NCBI GenBank assembly: GCA_016208315.1
Contig: JACQYF010000010.1
Location: 1-64,000, forward strand
DNA length: 64,000 nt
Direction of reading: 5' to 3'
Source: Chloroflexota bacterium
Lineage (GTDB): Bacteria; Chloroflexota; Anaerolineae; UBA4142
This document shows, in pieces, positions 16,602-25,580 of this stretch. The notes under the pieces were generated by a model. The model was not told the DNA's origin. It saw nothing but the letters and a program-made list of their open reading frames with translations, and did not search any database. The first letter of the stretch is position 1; the number at the start of each line of letters is the position of its first letter. Position numbers and translations under genes: made by a program.

Positions 16602-16628
16602 GCCGCCGAGTCGCTTGGCGGTTTTTTA
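16602..16628 (+). terminator. Rho-independent terminator after the VapC-like gene
   Basis: CCGCC (16603-16607) and GGCGG (16617-16621) flank a 9-nt loop and are followed by six T. It also covers the stop codon of the convergent gene at 16626. Confidence 0.7.
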
Positions 16629-17531
16629 TTTTGCGGTGAGGTGGCTGACGATGGTGGGGGTGATGTCGGCGAGCGAGTGAATGCGCGGCGCGAGGGACGC
16701 GCGGCCCGCGCCGATCAGGAGCGTCGGGACCGGGTTGAGCGTGTGCCCTTTGGCCGACGTATCCTCGAGGTTGCCGTGGTCGCTCGTCAGGACGATTGAC
16801 GATTGCGCCAGGTCGCTTTCGTCGAGGACGCCCGCGAGGAGTTGGTCCACTTCCGCAAGGACGAACGCGGTGAAATCCGGTTTGGCGCGATGGCCGGCAG
16901 CGTCGGTGAGGAAATATTCGAACAAGGTAAAATCGTATTCCCTCGCGAGCCGCGCGAGATTTTGACCCGCTTGACGCGCGGTGATGAGTGGGACATCCGC
17001 GCCGAACGCGATCCAGCGCTCGTTGGTGACAAAGCCGCTAACCGCGCGTCCCGCGCGCAAATCGTCAATGTCGCGGTAACGGACACCCGCGGCGAACGCG
17101 GCATACGAAGTGGCCGAGCGGCGGGCCGAGTTGCGCGCGAGGCGCTCGAAGAAAATCGGCGGATAGGCGTTGGCAAACGCGACGCGGCAATTCGCGGCGC
17201 TCAGGCGTTGAAAGATGTTGTCGTGCGCCAGGATTTTGCGGAGCGCGGCATTGGGGTAGGGGCCGAGGTGCTCGCCGATGGCGCGGGCCGCATTGACGCC
17301 CGTAAAAATGGTCGTCTGGCCGGTCGCGCTTTGGGGCAAGCCGGGGACGCCCAAGGTCGCATCGGTCGGGACGAGGGTCGCGTGCTTAAACTCGCGGTAC
17401 TCGCCCCGGACCGGCGGCGAACCGTCAAGCAGCTCGCGCAGAGTGGGCATGGGGACGGTCAAGAACGGATTACTGGCGGGGTCGTTGGCTCCAAGTCCCC
17501 AACCGTCAAAGAAGAGCATGAGAACGGGCAT
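16626..17531 (-). CDS. Phosphoglycerate-mutase-like metalloenzyme (alkaline phosphatase superfamily)
   Basis: 301 residues of the superfamily that includes cofactor-independent phosphoglycerate mutase, phosphopentomutase and archaeal ApgM. Metal and nucleophile motifs are seen: FFDGWGLG (about 7-14), SATGQTTIFTG (about 68-78) and LTSDHGNLED (about 248-257). ISLAND-like insertions of true iPGM (510 residues) are absent. It may be a small phosphatase or phosphomutase, and the substrate cannot be told. A repeat tract separates it from the upstream flavin reductase on the same strand. Confidence 0.75.
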   Translation of the reverse strand: MPVLMLFFDGWGLGANDPASNPFLTVPMPTLRELLDGSPPVRGEYREFKHATLVPTDATLGVPGLPQSATGQTTIFTGVNAARAIGEHLGPYPNAALRKILAHDNIFQRLSAANCRVAFANAYPPIFFERLARNSARRSATSYAAFAAGVRYRDIDDLRAGRAVSGFVTNERWIAFGADVPLITARQAGQNLARLAREYDFTLFEYFLTDAAGHRAKPDFTAFVLAEVDQLLAGVLDESDLAQSSIVLTSDHGNLEDTSAKGHTLNPVPTLLIGAGRASLAPRIHSLADITPTIVSHLTAK

Positions 17532-17533
17532 GG

Positions 17534-17630
17534 AATAGGTATACAGGGAAACAGGTACACAAGTAAACAGGTAAATAGGTAAACACGTACTTGTGTACCT
17601 GTCTACGTGTCTACTTGTTTACGTGTCTAC
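17534..17630. repeat. Inverted tract of ACAGGTAAAC / GTTTACCTGT units
   Basis: Left arm: six to seven copies of units such as AGGTAAACA and GGTACACA. Right arm: GTGTACCTGTCTACGTG-type copies, the reverse complement with variations. RNA from either strand would fold into a long imperfect hairpin. The same unit type recurs at 43059-43126 and 43342-43501. Confidence 0.85.
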
Positions 17631-18139
17631 GCCGAGGTGTACTTGCCATCCAACCAGAGCAGTGGCGCGGCGTCTTTGGAGTGACCAAAGCCAAGGTCCA
17701 CAACCTCGCCGATGAAAAGCGTGTGATCGCCCGCATCGTGGGCCGCGACGAGTCGGCAATCTACATAGGCGATACAGTCGTCGAAGATGGGCGCGCCGGT
17801 CGCCTGTTCGTGATACGCGATGTCGCCAAACGGTTCGGGCGGCATGGGGACTTGATGGGCGAATCGTTCGGCCAGCGGGCGCTGCGCGGCGCTCAGGATA
17901 TTGACGGCAAAGTTGCGGGCGCGGGTGATAAACTCGTGAGTCGTACTGCTTCTCATCACCGAGATGAGGACAAGCGTCGGCGTTAGTGAGACCGAAGTAA
18001 AGGTGTTCGCGGTCATGCCGTGCACAAAGTTTCCATCGCGGACCGTGACGACGGTGACGCCGGTCGCCAAACGGCGCATCACCCGGCGATAATACAGCGT
18101 GTCAACAGCCACGTCGAGTTCCTGGGTTGCGGTAAACAT
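17627..18139 (-). CDS. Flavin reductase-like FMN-binding protein
   Basis: 170 residues of the flavin reductase-like (HpaC/SnaC) domain: FRRVMRRLATGVTVVTV-type start (here YYRRVMRRLATGVTVVT, about 17-33), GMTANTFTSVSLTPTLVLISV (split over about 41-61) and GDHTLFIGEVVDLG near the C terminus. Such proteins bind FMN and either supply reduced flavin to a monooxygenase or act as oxidoreductases. No partner oxygenase is adjacent. I chose MFTATQ (18139) because the upstream extension lacks family similarity. The C terminus ends at the edge of a repeat tract. Confidence 0.8.
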   Translation of the reverse strand: MFTATQELDVAVDTLYYRRVMRRLATGVTVVTVRDGNFVHGMTANTFTSVSLTPTLVLISVMRSSTTHEFITRARNFAVNILSAAQRPLAERFAHQVPMPPEPFGDIAYHEQATGAPIFDDCIAYVDCRLVAAHDAGDHTLFIGEVVDLGFGHSKDAAPLLWLDGKYTSA

Positions 18140-18270
18140 ATAAGGTGAGTAGCTCCACGAAAGGTGTGTTGCATTGTAGCAGATTGTGGGGTCAATGGTA
18201 TAAAGAATTCGCAAGAGCGGAGGGGGGTGGTTGGGCCTGTCCTGAGCGAGGTCGAAGGATGGTCGGGTTG

Positions 18271-19197
18271 TTAGGGGCCGACAAGAGTGAAGTGTTTCGG
18301 TAGGATTTGGATTTCGAGGTGGTGCGCGCCGATGTAGGGGATTTCGCCGTCGGCTTCGACGGTGAGCGGATCGGGGGAATCAATCGTGATGTGCGCGGCC
18401 TGGACGAAGGTGACGCGTGCATCGCCAATATGCGTGCCTTGCATCACTTTGGGCAGCAGTGATAGAATGCCCACGCGTCCCAACCCTTGCGCGATAATCA
18501 CATCGGCCAAGCCGTCGTCAATCCGCGCGGTTGGCGCGATCCGAAAGCCGCCGCCGATGCAGCGGCCGTTCGCGACCGAAATCATCGTGCTGCGCTGCTC
18601 GACGATGTTGCCGTCGAGCGCGATTCGCACGCGCGGCACGGAATAGTTCAGGAGCGTCTTGAACACTCCGGCGAGGTACATGGGGAACCCGCGCAAGAAG
18701 GGAATCTCGTGAACGTGCTGAGCAACCATCGCGCCAAAACCGGTGTCGAGCGCGTTGAGGAAATAGTGAGGGCCGGCATCATAGCCCGGCGCGGGCTGGT
18801 CGCCGGCCACTTTGCCGACATCCATCGCGCGGCGTTTGCCTTCCAGGATGCAGCGAACCGCTTGCGGCCAACCGTATTTCGTCGCCAGTGTCTTGGTCAA
18901 GTCGTTGCCCGAACCGATGGGAATGATGGCAAGCGAGCCCGCCGCGCGACCATCCGCCGCGCGCAACATCCCATTCGCGACCTCGTTCACGGTCCCATCG
19001 CCGCCCACCGCGACGAGCATTTCGTACCCATCGCCTTTGGCTTGTTCGGCGAGCGCGACCGCGGCACGCGGCGCGGTCGTCCGCGCCAGATCGAAGGCGA
19101 GGCCGCCCTCACGTAGCGCGCGCTCGATGGCGGGCCAGGTCTGGTTGGCTGCGCCGTTGCCGGAGATGGGGTTGAGGATCACGAGTGTTTTGGGCAT
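18271..19197 (-). CDS. Diacylglycerol/lipid kinase, DgkB/YegS family
   Basis: 308 residues with the DAGK catalytic domain: NPISGNG (about 9-15, nucleotide loop) and the signature VGGDGTVNE (about 63-71). IPIGSGNDLTKTL (about 96-108) and a C-terminal beta-sandwich ending EADGEIP (about 281-287) follow. It phosphorylates a lipid such as diacylglycerol using ATP at the inner membrane face. Substrate specificity within the family cannot be read. The 130 bp between it and the flavin reductase contain no gene. Confidence 0.85.
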   Translation of the reverse strand: MPKTLVILNPISGNGAANQTWPAIERALREGGLAFDLARTTAPRAAVALAEQAKGDGYEMLVAVGGDGTVNEVANGMLRAADGRAAGSLAIIPIGSGNDLTKTLATKYGWPQAVRCILEGKRRAMDVGKVAGDQPAPGYDAGPHYFLNALDTGFGAMVAQHVHEIPFLRGFPMYLAGVFKTLLNYSVPRVRIALDGNIVEQRSTMISVANGRCIGGGFRIAPTARIDDGLADVIIAQGLGRVGILSLLPKVMQGTHIGDARVTFVQAAHITIDSPDPLTVEADGEIPYIGAHHLEIQILPKHFTLVGP

Positions 19198-19241
19198 AAG
19201 AGTTTCTACGAACTATAACACCGGTGGGCCGCGCGTGTTGC

Positions 19242-19358
19242 GCGGATCGGGCGACCGAGGTCGCGGCAACACGAACGCAAAGTCGGCCTTCGCCGACTCC
19301 CAGCCGACGGAGGTCGGCTTTGTGTTGTTATTGCTGCGACCTCGGTCGCCCGATCCGC
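19242..19358. repeat. Long palindromic intergenic element, copy A
   Basis: A 117-bp inverted repeat with 23-bp near-perfect outer arms (GCGGATCGGGCGACCG.. at 19242-19264 and its complement at 19336-19358) and an inner hairpin around AGTCGGC/GCCGACT. Read on the minus strand, 19261-19299 matches 40016-40054 at 38 of 39 bases, so this is a dispersed element and not a simple terminator. Confidence 0.9.
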
Positions 19359-19384
19359 TGACCAATTGACTAACGGAGTTTGAG

Positions 19385-20134
19385 ATGAACCGCATCATCA
19401 CGTTGACGAGTGATTTTGGCTTGCAGGACGGTTTCGTGGGAACGATGAAGGGCGCGATTCTGGGCATCAACCCCCAAGCTACCATCGTGGACATTACGCA
19501 CGAGATCGCGCCGCAGAATGTCGAGCAGGGCGCGTTTCTGTTTGCGGCCAGCGCCACATACTTTCCCGCGAATACGATTCATGTCGTCGTCGTTGACCCT
19601 GGCGTCGGCACCGCGCGGCGACCGATTGCGCTCCAACTCGGCGAAACTATTTTCGTTGCTCCCGATAACGGTGTATTGTCACTAGCCGTTACGAATTACG
19701 AATCCCAAAGGGACGCTTCGCAGTTACGACTTACGAATTCCCAAACGCGCGCCGTTCACCTTACGAAACCCGCCTACTGGCTCCCGCGCGTCTCTCACAC
19801 GTTCCACGGGCGCGATATCTTTGCGCCGGTCGCCGCCCATCTTTCGCTCGGCACGCCGGTTGACGCGCTGGGCGAGCCGATTGCCGATTGGATTCGCCTC
19901 GCGCCTGCGGCGCCGGTCCGCCGCGCGGATGGCGCGCTGATCGCGCAGGTCCGGCATATTGACCGGTTTGGCAATATCGTCATTAACGTTGTCGAGGAGC
20001 AAATCGCCGGGTGGGATCCAGACCTAATCGTGCTAGTGAGTTCGAGCGGGTATTTGGAGGTGGCGGCGCGGGAGGCGAACGCAGCGCAGATTCTGGGCGT
20101 TCGAATTGGCGATCAGATCGTCGTCGTACCTTGA
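19385..20134 (+). CDS. SAM hydrolase / hydroxide adenosyltransferase (DUF62 family)
   Basis: 249 residues of the DUF62 family related to fluorinases, which split S-adenosylmethionine to adenosine and methionine. Visible motifs: LTSDFG (about 5-10), MKGAILGINP (about 20-29), DPGVGTARRP (about 66-75), FVAPDNGVLS (about 88-97), NTFHGRDIFAPVAAH-like SHTFHGRDIFAP (about 137-148) and RHIDRFGN (about 190-197). Residues about 102-121 are a repeat-derived insertion in an exposed loop where homologues have a short turn. The stop codon overlaps the -35 of the hrcA promoter. Confidence 0.85.
   Translation: MNRIITLTSDFGLQDGFVGTMKGAILGINPQATIVDITHEIAPQNVEQGAFLFAASATYFPANTIHVVVVDPGVGTARRPIALQLGETIFVAPDNGVLSLAVTNYESQRDASQLRLTNSQTRAVHLTKPAYWLPRVSHTFHGRDIFAPVAAHLSLGTPVDALGEPIADWIRLAPAAPVRRADGALIAQVRHIDRFGNIVINVVEEQIAGWDPDLIVLVSSSGYLEVAAREANAAQILGVRIGDQIVVVP
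19686..19745. repeat. Composite repeat inserted in frame in the SAM adenosyltransferase
   Basis: Units TTACGAATTACGAAT and TTACGACTTACGAATT bracket a core that reads, on the minus strand, CTGCGAAGCGTCCC. The same core occurs at 30153-30178 and 39250-39275, each with different bracketing units. Confidence 0.8.
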
Positions 20135-20159
20135 CAAGCCGTTTGTTTGGTGCTAGAAT
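20131..20159 (+). promoter_or_regulatory. Promoter of the hrcA-grpE-dnaK operon
   Basis: TTGACA (20131-20136), 17-bp spacer, TAGAAT (20154-20159), directly followed by the CIRCE operator. The -35 shares bases with the preceding stop codon. Confidence 0.8.
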
Positions 20160-20160
20160 G

Positions 20161-20187
20161 TTAGCACTCGTAGGTTGAGAGTGCTAA
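20161..20187 (+). promoter_or_regulatory. CIRCE operator (HrcA binding site)
   Basis: A perfect CIRCE element, TTAGCACTC-N9-GAGTGCTAA, starts one base after the -10 box, so HrcA bound here would block transcription. It predicts heat-shock derepression of hrcA-grpE-dnaK by HrcA autoregulation. Confidence 0.97.
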
Positions 20188-20208
20188 TTCAACAAATCGG
20201 CTGACTTT

Positions 20209-21228
20209 ATGGCAGATTTGACCGAACGACAGGAAAAAGTCCTCGCCTTTGTCGTCAAAGAATACATAGAGAGCGCAATACCGGTGGGTTCCGAGACCCT
20301 CCGGCGGCGTGGTTTTGCCATCAGTTCGGCGACGATCCGCAACGAGTTGGCCGAGCTTGAGCAAGAGGGCTATCTCACCCATCCCCACACGTCGGCCGGG
20401 CGCGTGCCGACCGAACGCGGCTACCGCTATTTTGTCGAATCGCTGATGGAAGAGTTTGAGCTGCCGATTGTCGAGCAGCGCATGATCAGCCATCAGTTCC
20501 ACCAGGTTACGCTGGACGTGGATCAGTGGATGCGGCTTACGGCGGCGGTTTTGTCGCGCGCGGCGCACGGCGCGGCCCTCGTGACGGCGCCGCAATCCCG
20601 GCACTGCCGGTACAAGCATTTGCAGCTCATCACGATTGGCGATCAGGTCGCGCTGCTCGTTTTGGTCTTGCAGGAAGGCACGGTCAAGCAGCAAATGCTC
20701 GCGCTGGCGCAACCCAAGTCGCAAGAAGAATTCACCCAAGTTTCCAATCGCCTGAACAACCAATTTGGAGGAATGGACGCCGAACAGGTTCGCTCCAAAC
20801 CGCTTGCCGTCACGGAATTCGAAGCCGGCGTGCTCAAGGTCGTCGTCGGGCTGATGCAGCAAATTGACCGGCGCACCTCGCGCGATGTTTATCGCGATGG
20901 CTTGATGGATATTTTGCGCCAGCCGGAATTTGCGGCCATCGAGCGGATGCAAGCCCTGCTCGAGATGTTGGAGCATCGCCAGTTTCTCGAAGAGATGCTG
21001 ACCGACCTAGCGCCCGATAGCGGCATCCAAGTGGTGATCGGCGGCGAGAGTCGTCACGGCGAAATGAACGATTTCAGCGTGGTGCTCGCGCGTTACGGAC
21101 GACCGGAGGCCAGCGGCGTGATCAGCGTCCTCGGTCCGGTGCGGATGCAATACGCGCGCACCATCGGAGTGGTACGTTACGTCGCCGGATTGCTCGACGA
21201 TCTGGTGGCGCGCATGTATGGAACGTAA
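20209..21228 (+). CDS. hrcA: Heat-inducible transcription repressor HrcA
   Basis: 339 residues, normal length for HrcA. An N-terminal winged helix (about 1-75: LTERQEKVLAFVVKEYI, SSATIRNELAELEQEGYLTHPHTSAGRVPTERGYR) is followed by the effector and dimerisation domains. It represses class I heat-shock genes by binding CIRCE, and a perfect CIRCE lies just upstream. It needs GroEL for activity in known systems; groESL is not in this window. First gene of hrcA-grpE-dnaK. Confidence 0.95.
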   Translation: MADLTERQEKVLAFVVKEYIESAIPVGSETLRRRGFAISSATIRNELAELEQEGYLTHPHTSAGRVPTERGYRYFVESLMEEFELPIVEQRMISHQFHQVTLDVDQWMRLTAAVLSRAAHGAALVTAPQSRHCRYKHLQLITIGDQVALLVLVLQEGTVKQQMLALAQPKSQEEFTQVSNRLNNQFGGMDAEQVRSKPLAVTEFEAGVLKVVVGLMQQIDRRTSRDVYRDGLMDILRQPEFAAIERMQALLEMLEHRQFLEEMLTDLAPDSGIQVVIGGESRHGEMNDFSVVLARYGRPEASGVISVLGPVRMQYARTIGVVRYVAGLLDDLVARMYGT

Positions 21229-21250
21229 ATAGAGCAGTCGGAGGATCCGG

Positions 21251-21796
21251 ATGCCGGAAGAGCAAATCAAAGAGGCAGAAGAGATGCAGGAGACGCCAGT
21301 CACCGCCGCAACCGACGGAGATGATCCTGCCGCCCTGAAACAGCAATTGGAGCTGGAACGGGCGAAATCGGCGGAATATTTGGATAGCTGGCGACGCGCG
21401 GCCGCCGACTTGTCGAACTATCGCAAACGCGCGGAAAAAGAGACGGGCGAATTGGCCAAGTTCGCGAACAGCGCCTTGATCGCGCGGCTCTTGCCCGTCC
21501 TGGACGATTTCGACCGCGCGTTTGTGACGGTCCCGGATGGACTGCGCGAATTGACCTGGGTGGACGGCGTGATGTTGATCGCGCGCAAGATGCGCGCGAT
21601 CCTGGAAGCCGAAGGGCTGAAACCCATTGAGGCGCTGGGCAAGCCGTTCGATCCGAACTTCCACGAGGCCGTCATTCACGAAGAAACTGACAAGTCGGAA
21701 GAGGGTCTTGTGACCGGCGAACTTCAAAAGGGCTATCTGTTGAACGACCGAGTCCTGCGACCGACGATGGTCAAGGTCGCGAAGAAGAAATCATAG
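21251..21796 (+). CDS. grpE: GrpE nucleotide-exchange factor
   Basis: 181 residues: an acidic disordered N terminus, a long coiled coil (about 35-85, [25 protein letters not shown]) and the C-terminal beta-wing ([28 protein letters not shown]). It releases ADP from DnaK. It lies 22 bp after hrcA with a GGAGG site. Confidence 0.95.
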   Translation: MPEEQIKEAEEMQETPVTAATDGDDPAALKQQLELERAKSAEYLDSWRRAAADLSNYRKRAEKETGELAKFANSALIARLLPVLDDFDRAFVTVPDGLRELTWVDGVMLIARKMRAILEAEGLKPIEALGKPFDPNFHEAVIHEETDKSEEGLVTGELQKGYLLNDRVLRPTMVKVAKKKS

Positions 21797-21798
21797 TA

Positions 21799-21823
21799 CG
21801 TATTACGCAATACGTAATAAGGA
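21799..21823. repeat. Small inverted repeat between grpE and dnaK
   Basis: TACGTATTACGCAATACGTAATA: the two TACGTATT/AATACGTA arms are complementary. A short member of the locus-specific tract family; its unit resembles the TTACGAATTACG units found inside lysA and the SAM adenosyltransferase. Confidence 0.7.
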
Positions 21824-21833
21824 GCATGGTAAC

Positions 21834-23765
21834 ATGGCCGCGAAATCGAAAATTGTAGGTATTGATCTGGGAACAACCAACTCGGTCGTCGCCGTGATGG
21901 AAGGCGGCGAGCCGGTCGTGATTCCGACCGCCGAAGGGTCGCGTTTGTTGCCCTCCGTCGTCGCAATTACGAAATCCGGCGAGCGATTGGTAGGGCAGGT
22001 GGCGAAACGTCAAGCGGTCACCAACCCCGATAATACGATTTTTTCCATCAAGCGTTTGATGGGGCGCAAGTTCACCGATGCCGAAGTGCAAAAGGCGCGC
22101 AAGATACTGCCGTACAAGATCGTCGAAGCGCACAACGGCGACGCGTGGGTCGAACTCGGCGGGAAGCAATATTCGCCGCCGGAAATTTCCGCGATGATTT
22201 TGGGCAAGCTCAAAGCGGACGCGGAAGCGTACTTGGGCGAAAAAGTCACCCAGGCCGTTATCACGGTGCCTGCCTATTTTAATGATTCCCAGCGCCAGGC
22301 GACCAAAGACGCGGGGCGCATCGCCGGTCTCGAAGTGCTGCGGATCATCAACGAGCCGACCGCGTCTTCGCTCGCGTACGGTCTCGACAAGCAAAAGGAC
22401 GAGACGATTGCGGTGTACGACTTTGGCGGCGGCACGTTCGATATTTCGATCTTGTCGCTCGGCGAAGGCGTCTTTGAAGTCAAGTCCACCAACGGCGATA
22501 CGTTCCTCGGCGGCGATGATTTCGATCAGCGCGTCATTCAGTGGATCGTGGACGAGTTTCGCAAGGAATCGGGGATTGATCTGCGGAACGACCGCATGGC
22601 GTTGCAGCGTTTGAAGGAAGCCGCGGAAAAAGCCAAGATCGAATTGTCCACGGTGATGCAGAGCGAAATCAACTTGCCCTTCATCACGGCGGATGCGTCG
22701 GGACCCAAGCATCTCACGATGACGCTCTCGCGCTCCAAGCTCGAGCAGTTGGTGGGCGATCTGGTCGAGAACTCGCTCAACCCCGTGCGCCGCGCGATGG
22801 AAGACGCCAAATCCTCGCCGCCGGATATTAACGAGGTCGTCCTCGTCGGCGGCCAAACGCGTATGCCGTTGATGCAGCAAAGCGTGCAGCGCTATTTTGC
22901 CAAGGAGCCGCACAAAGGCATCAACCCAGACGAGGTCGTCGCGATTGGCGCGGCCATTCAAGCGGGCGTGCTCGGCGGCGAAGTGAAAGACATTTTGCTG
23001 CTCGACGTGACGCCGCTCACGCTGGGTATCGAAACGATGGGCGGCGTTGCCACGCCGTTGATCGAGCGCAATACGACGATCCCGACCAAGAAATCGCAGA
23101 TCTTTTCGACCGCGGCGGATATGCAGACCCAGGTCGAGGTCCACGTCCTGCAGGGCGAGCGCCCGATGGCCGCGGATAACAAGACGCTGGGACGCTTTAT
23201 CCTGGACGGCATTCCGCCCGCGCCGCGCGGCGTCCCGCAAATCGAAGTGACCTTCGATATTGACGCGAACGGCATCGTCAACGTGACCGCCAAGGACAAG
23301 GCCACGAGCCGCGAGCAAAAGATCACCATCACCGCATCGTCCGGCTTGAGCAAGGACGAAGTGGACAAGATGGTGAAGGAAGCGCAGCGGTTCGCGGACG
23401 AAGACCGGAAACGCAAGGAAGAAGTCGAGGTTCGCAACAACGCGGATTCGAGCGTCTACCAAGCCGAAAAGCTGTTGCGCGATCTGGGCGACAAGGTTCC
23501 ATCAGACGTCAAGACCGAGGTCGAGGGCAAGATCGCGACTTTACGTACTGCGATGGGCGGCAAGGACGTTCAAGACATCAAGCACAAGACCGAAGAGCTG
23601 GCGACGGCGCTCCAGAAAATCGGCGAAAAGATGTACCAGCAGCAGGGCGGCCCGGAGGCCGCGACACCGCCTCCAGGCGGCGACAGCGGCGGCGAAACGG
23701 GCGGGGAACCACAAGGCCCGAGCGGCACCGACACCGTCGAGGGCGAGTTCCGCGAAGTGAAATAG
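21834..23765 (+). CDS. dnaK: Chaperone DnaK (Hsp70)
   Basis: 643 residues, full length. ATPase domain signatures: GIDLGTTNS (about 9-17), [13 protein letters not shown] (about 194-206) and [11 protein letters not shown] (about 338-348). The substrate-binding domain contains [13 protein letters not shown] (about 388-400), and the helical lid ends in a Gly/Pro-rich tail with EGEFREVK, the usual DnaK C-terminal pattern. Works with GrpE (upstream) and DnaJ (at 40118, unlinked). A terminator follows. Confidence 0.97.
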   Translation: MAAKSKIVGIDLGTTNSVVAVMEGGEPVVIPTAEGSRLLPSVVAITKSGERLVGQVAKRQAVTNPDNTIFSIKRLMGRKFTDAEVQKARKILPYKIVEAHNGDAWVELGGKQYSPPEISAMILGKLKADAEAYLGEKVTQAVITVPAYFNDSQRQATKDAGRIAGLEVLRIINEPTASSLAYGLDKQKDETIAVYDFGGGTFDISILSLGEGVFEVKSTNGDTFLGGDDFDQRVIQWIVDEFRKESGIDLRNDRMALQRLKEAAEKAKIELSTVMQSEINLPFITADASGPKHLTMTLSRSKLEQLVGDLVENSLNPVRRAMEDAKSSPPDINEVVLVGGQTRMPLMQQSVQRYFAKEPHKGINPDEVVAIGAAIQAGVLGGEVKDILLLDVTPLTLGIETMGGVATPLIERNTTIPTKKSQIFSTAADMQTQVEVHVLQGERPMAADNKTLGRFILDGIPPAPRGVPQIEVTFDIDANGIVNVTAKDKATSREQKITITASSGLSKDEVDKMVKEAQRFADEDRKRKEEVEVRNNADSSVYQAEKLLRDLGDKVPSDVKTEVEGKIATLRTAMGGKDVQDIKHKTEELATALQKIGEKMYQQQGGPEAATPPPGGDSGGETGGEPQGPSGTDTVEGEFREVK

Positions 23766-23785
23766 AGTTTGGGCGTGTAAACATG

Positions 23786-23822
23786 AGACCCGAAGGGTTT
23801 TTCGTAAACCCTTTGGGTCTTT
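23786..23822 (+). terminator. Terminator of the hrcA-grpE-dnaK operon
   Basis: AGACCCGAAGGGTTT (23786-23800) pairs with AAACCCTTTGGGTCT around a 5-nt loop and is followed by TTT. The same stem sequence is used by the tRNA-Thr terminator at 53342-53381. Confidence 0.8.
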
Positions 23823-23874
23823 GATTCCCACCATTACATCCCGAGTAGTTCGTCGTTAATACATTCAAACGTAG

Positions 23875-23917
23875 GACGGGCGGCTCGCCCGTCGGGTGGC
23901 GAGCGAGCCGCTCGCCC
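23875..23917. repeat. Paired GC-rich palindromes before a membrane protein gene
   Basis: GACGGGCGGCTCGCCCGTC (23875-23893) is followed directly by a second hairpin with GGCGAGCG facing CGCTCGCC. A GTG inside it opens the reading frame of the next gene in the computed sense, but a better start lies downstream. Confidence 0.75.
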
Positions 23918-23943
23918 AACAAGGCATTTTCAGGGAAGGTCTT

Positions 23944-24447
23944 TTGCGACGAATTCGGGGATTTTACGCGCGCCGCGCTAGCGCCGAGGCCAACTGGCTC
24001 GTGCCGATGCTCCTCTTTCTGGTTGGCCTGCTCATTGCCTTTTTCCTGCCGCCTGTGTTGCGGCAAGGTCCCGATCGGGAAACGCTCGTCATGCTGGCGG
24101 AAACGGTCGGGGCCGGGGCCATGTTGCTCGGCGTTTTGTGGTTTCTGTGGAGTTTGGTAGACCTATACGTTAGCACGTACTGGCCGCAGTATCGAACCGC
24201 GTGGCATTTTTGGGGCAACGTCATTGCCGGCTCGGTCGCGCTGGCGTTCTTCGCGGTACCCGCGGCCTTGGCATTTCCTTTGGTGCTAGTCGCTCATCTG
24301 TTTCGACCGAACGCTATATTCCCCACGGACGCCGTTACCCCGGTCAACGCGCTGCTCCTCGCCTTCCTCTTGTCCGGCGTCGGCCTTGCCTGCCTCGGGT
24401 TCGTCTTTTCGGTCATCTCAACCAAGTACGGAACTCGGCCGCGTTGA
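23944..24447 (+). CDS. Four-helix membrane protein of unknown function
   Basis: About 167 residues with four hydrophobic segments (near residues 15-35, 48-70, 88-110 and 128-150) and a basic N terminus (RRIRGFYARRASAEANW). I chose the TTG at 23944 because AGGGAAGG lies just upstream. The longer GTG-started version would encode a palindromic repeat. Family not recognised. Confidence 0.6.
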   Translation: MRRIRGFYARRASAEANWLVPMLLFLVGLLIAFFLPPVLRQGPDRETLVMLAETVGAGAMLLGVLWFLWSLVDLYVSTYWPQYRTAWHFWGNVIAGSVALAFFAVPAALAFPLVLVAHLFRPNAIFPTDAVTPVNALLLAFLLSGVGLACLGFVFSVISTKYGTRPR

Positions 24448-24476
24448 CGATGGCGCGGCCGGTCGTTGTTGTGATT

Positions 24477-25487
24477 TTAGCGGACAATCTTTACCGCACG
24501 ACCTGTGCGCGCCGATTCGTAGAGCGCGTCAATCACGCGCATATTTGCGCGCGCGTCCTCGGGCGGATAACGCAGCGGTTTGCCGTTCAACGCGGCATCG
24601 GCGAAATGCTCGACCATTAGCCGATAATGATTGGCCGCCGGCGCAGTAATCAACGTCGAATTCGGATTTGTCTCGCTGGTCTCGTCGAATCGCAGGAAAA
24701 TATCCGCCGCGCGCGTGCCGGGCTTGATCGGCCGGGCCAAGTCCACGCGGTGTTTCGTCCCTTGCACGTCGAGCCATTCGCGGTAATCCGTGCGGAAGCT
24801 GCAATCAAAGTGGGCGACGACGTCGTTCGGAAATCGCAAGATGCCGACCAGCGTCTCGTCCACGCCGCTCTTGCCGATCGTCGCGTCGGCCCGCACCTCA
24901 ACCGGCTCGGCGTCCGCGACCAGGCGGGCCATATTCACGCAATAGCAGCCCACGTCCATCAGCGCGCCGCCCCCCAAGTCCGGGTCTAGCCGGATGTTGT
25001 TGGCGCCTTGAATATTGTAACAAAACGCGCTGCGCATGACCTTGACGTCGCCAATCGCGCCGTCGGCGATGAGCGCCTTTAGTTTGGCGAATTGGGGATG
25101 AAAGCGATACATGAACGCCTCCATCAGCAGGACGTGATTCTGACGCGCGGCTGTGATCATCTCGTCCGCCTCGGCGGCATTCAGCGCAAGGGGTTTTTCG
25201 CACAAGACGTGTTTACCATGGTTGGCGGCCCGAATCGTCCATTCCTTGTGCATCGCGTTGGGCAACGGAACGTAGACCGCGTCCACCTCGGGCGACGCCA
25301 GCATTTCCTCGTACGAGCCGAAGACGTGCGGAATGCCAAACGGCGCTGCGGCCTCCTGCGCGCTCTCCAGACTGCGGCTGGCCAACGCGGCCAGCACACC
25401 GTTTTTCGATTGTTTGATCGCGGGCATGACTTGCTTGAGGCCGATTTTCGCCGTGCTCAAGATTCCCCAGCGTAGTTTCCTCACCAT
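24477..25487 (-). CDS. Gfo/Idh/MocA-family NAD(P)-dependent oxidoreductase
   Basis: 336 residues. Rossmann start KLRWGILSTAKIG (about 4-16), VYVPLPNAMHKEW (about 72-84) and the family's catalytic EKPLAL (about 97-102, with the conserved lysine). A C-terminal alpha/beta domain carries GGGALMDVGCYCVNMAR (about 172-188). Family members oxidise or reduce sugars, inositols or related alcohols. The subgroup resembles trans-dihydrodiol/D-xylose dehydrogenase-type proteins, but the substrate is not determinable. A GGAGG site precedes the ATG. Confidence 0.85.
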   Translation of the reverse strand: MVRKLRWGILSTAKIGLKQVMPAIKQSKNGVLAALASRSLESAQEAAAPFGIPHVFGSYEEMLASPEVDAVYVPLPNAMHKEWTIRAANHGKHVLCEKPLALNAAEADEMITAARQNHVLLMEAFMYRFHPQFAKLKALIADGAIGDVKVMRSAFCYNIQGANNIRLDPDLGGGALMDVGCYCVNMARLVADAEPVEVRADATIGKSGVDETLVGILRFPNDVVAHFDCSFRTDYREWLDVQGTKHRVDLARPIKPGTRAADIFLRFDETSETNPNSTLITAPAANHYRLMVEHFADAALNGKPLRYPPEDARANMRVIDALYESARTGRAVKIVR

Positions 25488-25580
25488 GTCCTCCCTCGCT
25501 TCCCGTTTGCCGTTGACGCTTCGGCGACGATGGAATTATCGGTCAAACGGCGTGGGATGTCAAGGCGAAAAGGCGCGGCT

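Noticed and set aside
21771..23462. 563-codon open frame on the minus strand
   Set aside because: Antisense to dnaK, a usual shadow in GC-rich DNA; no recognisable domain.
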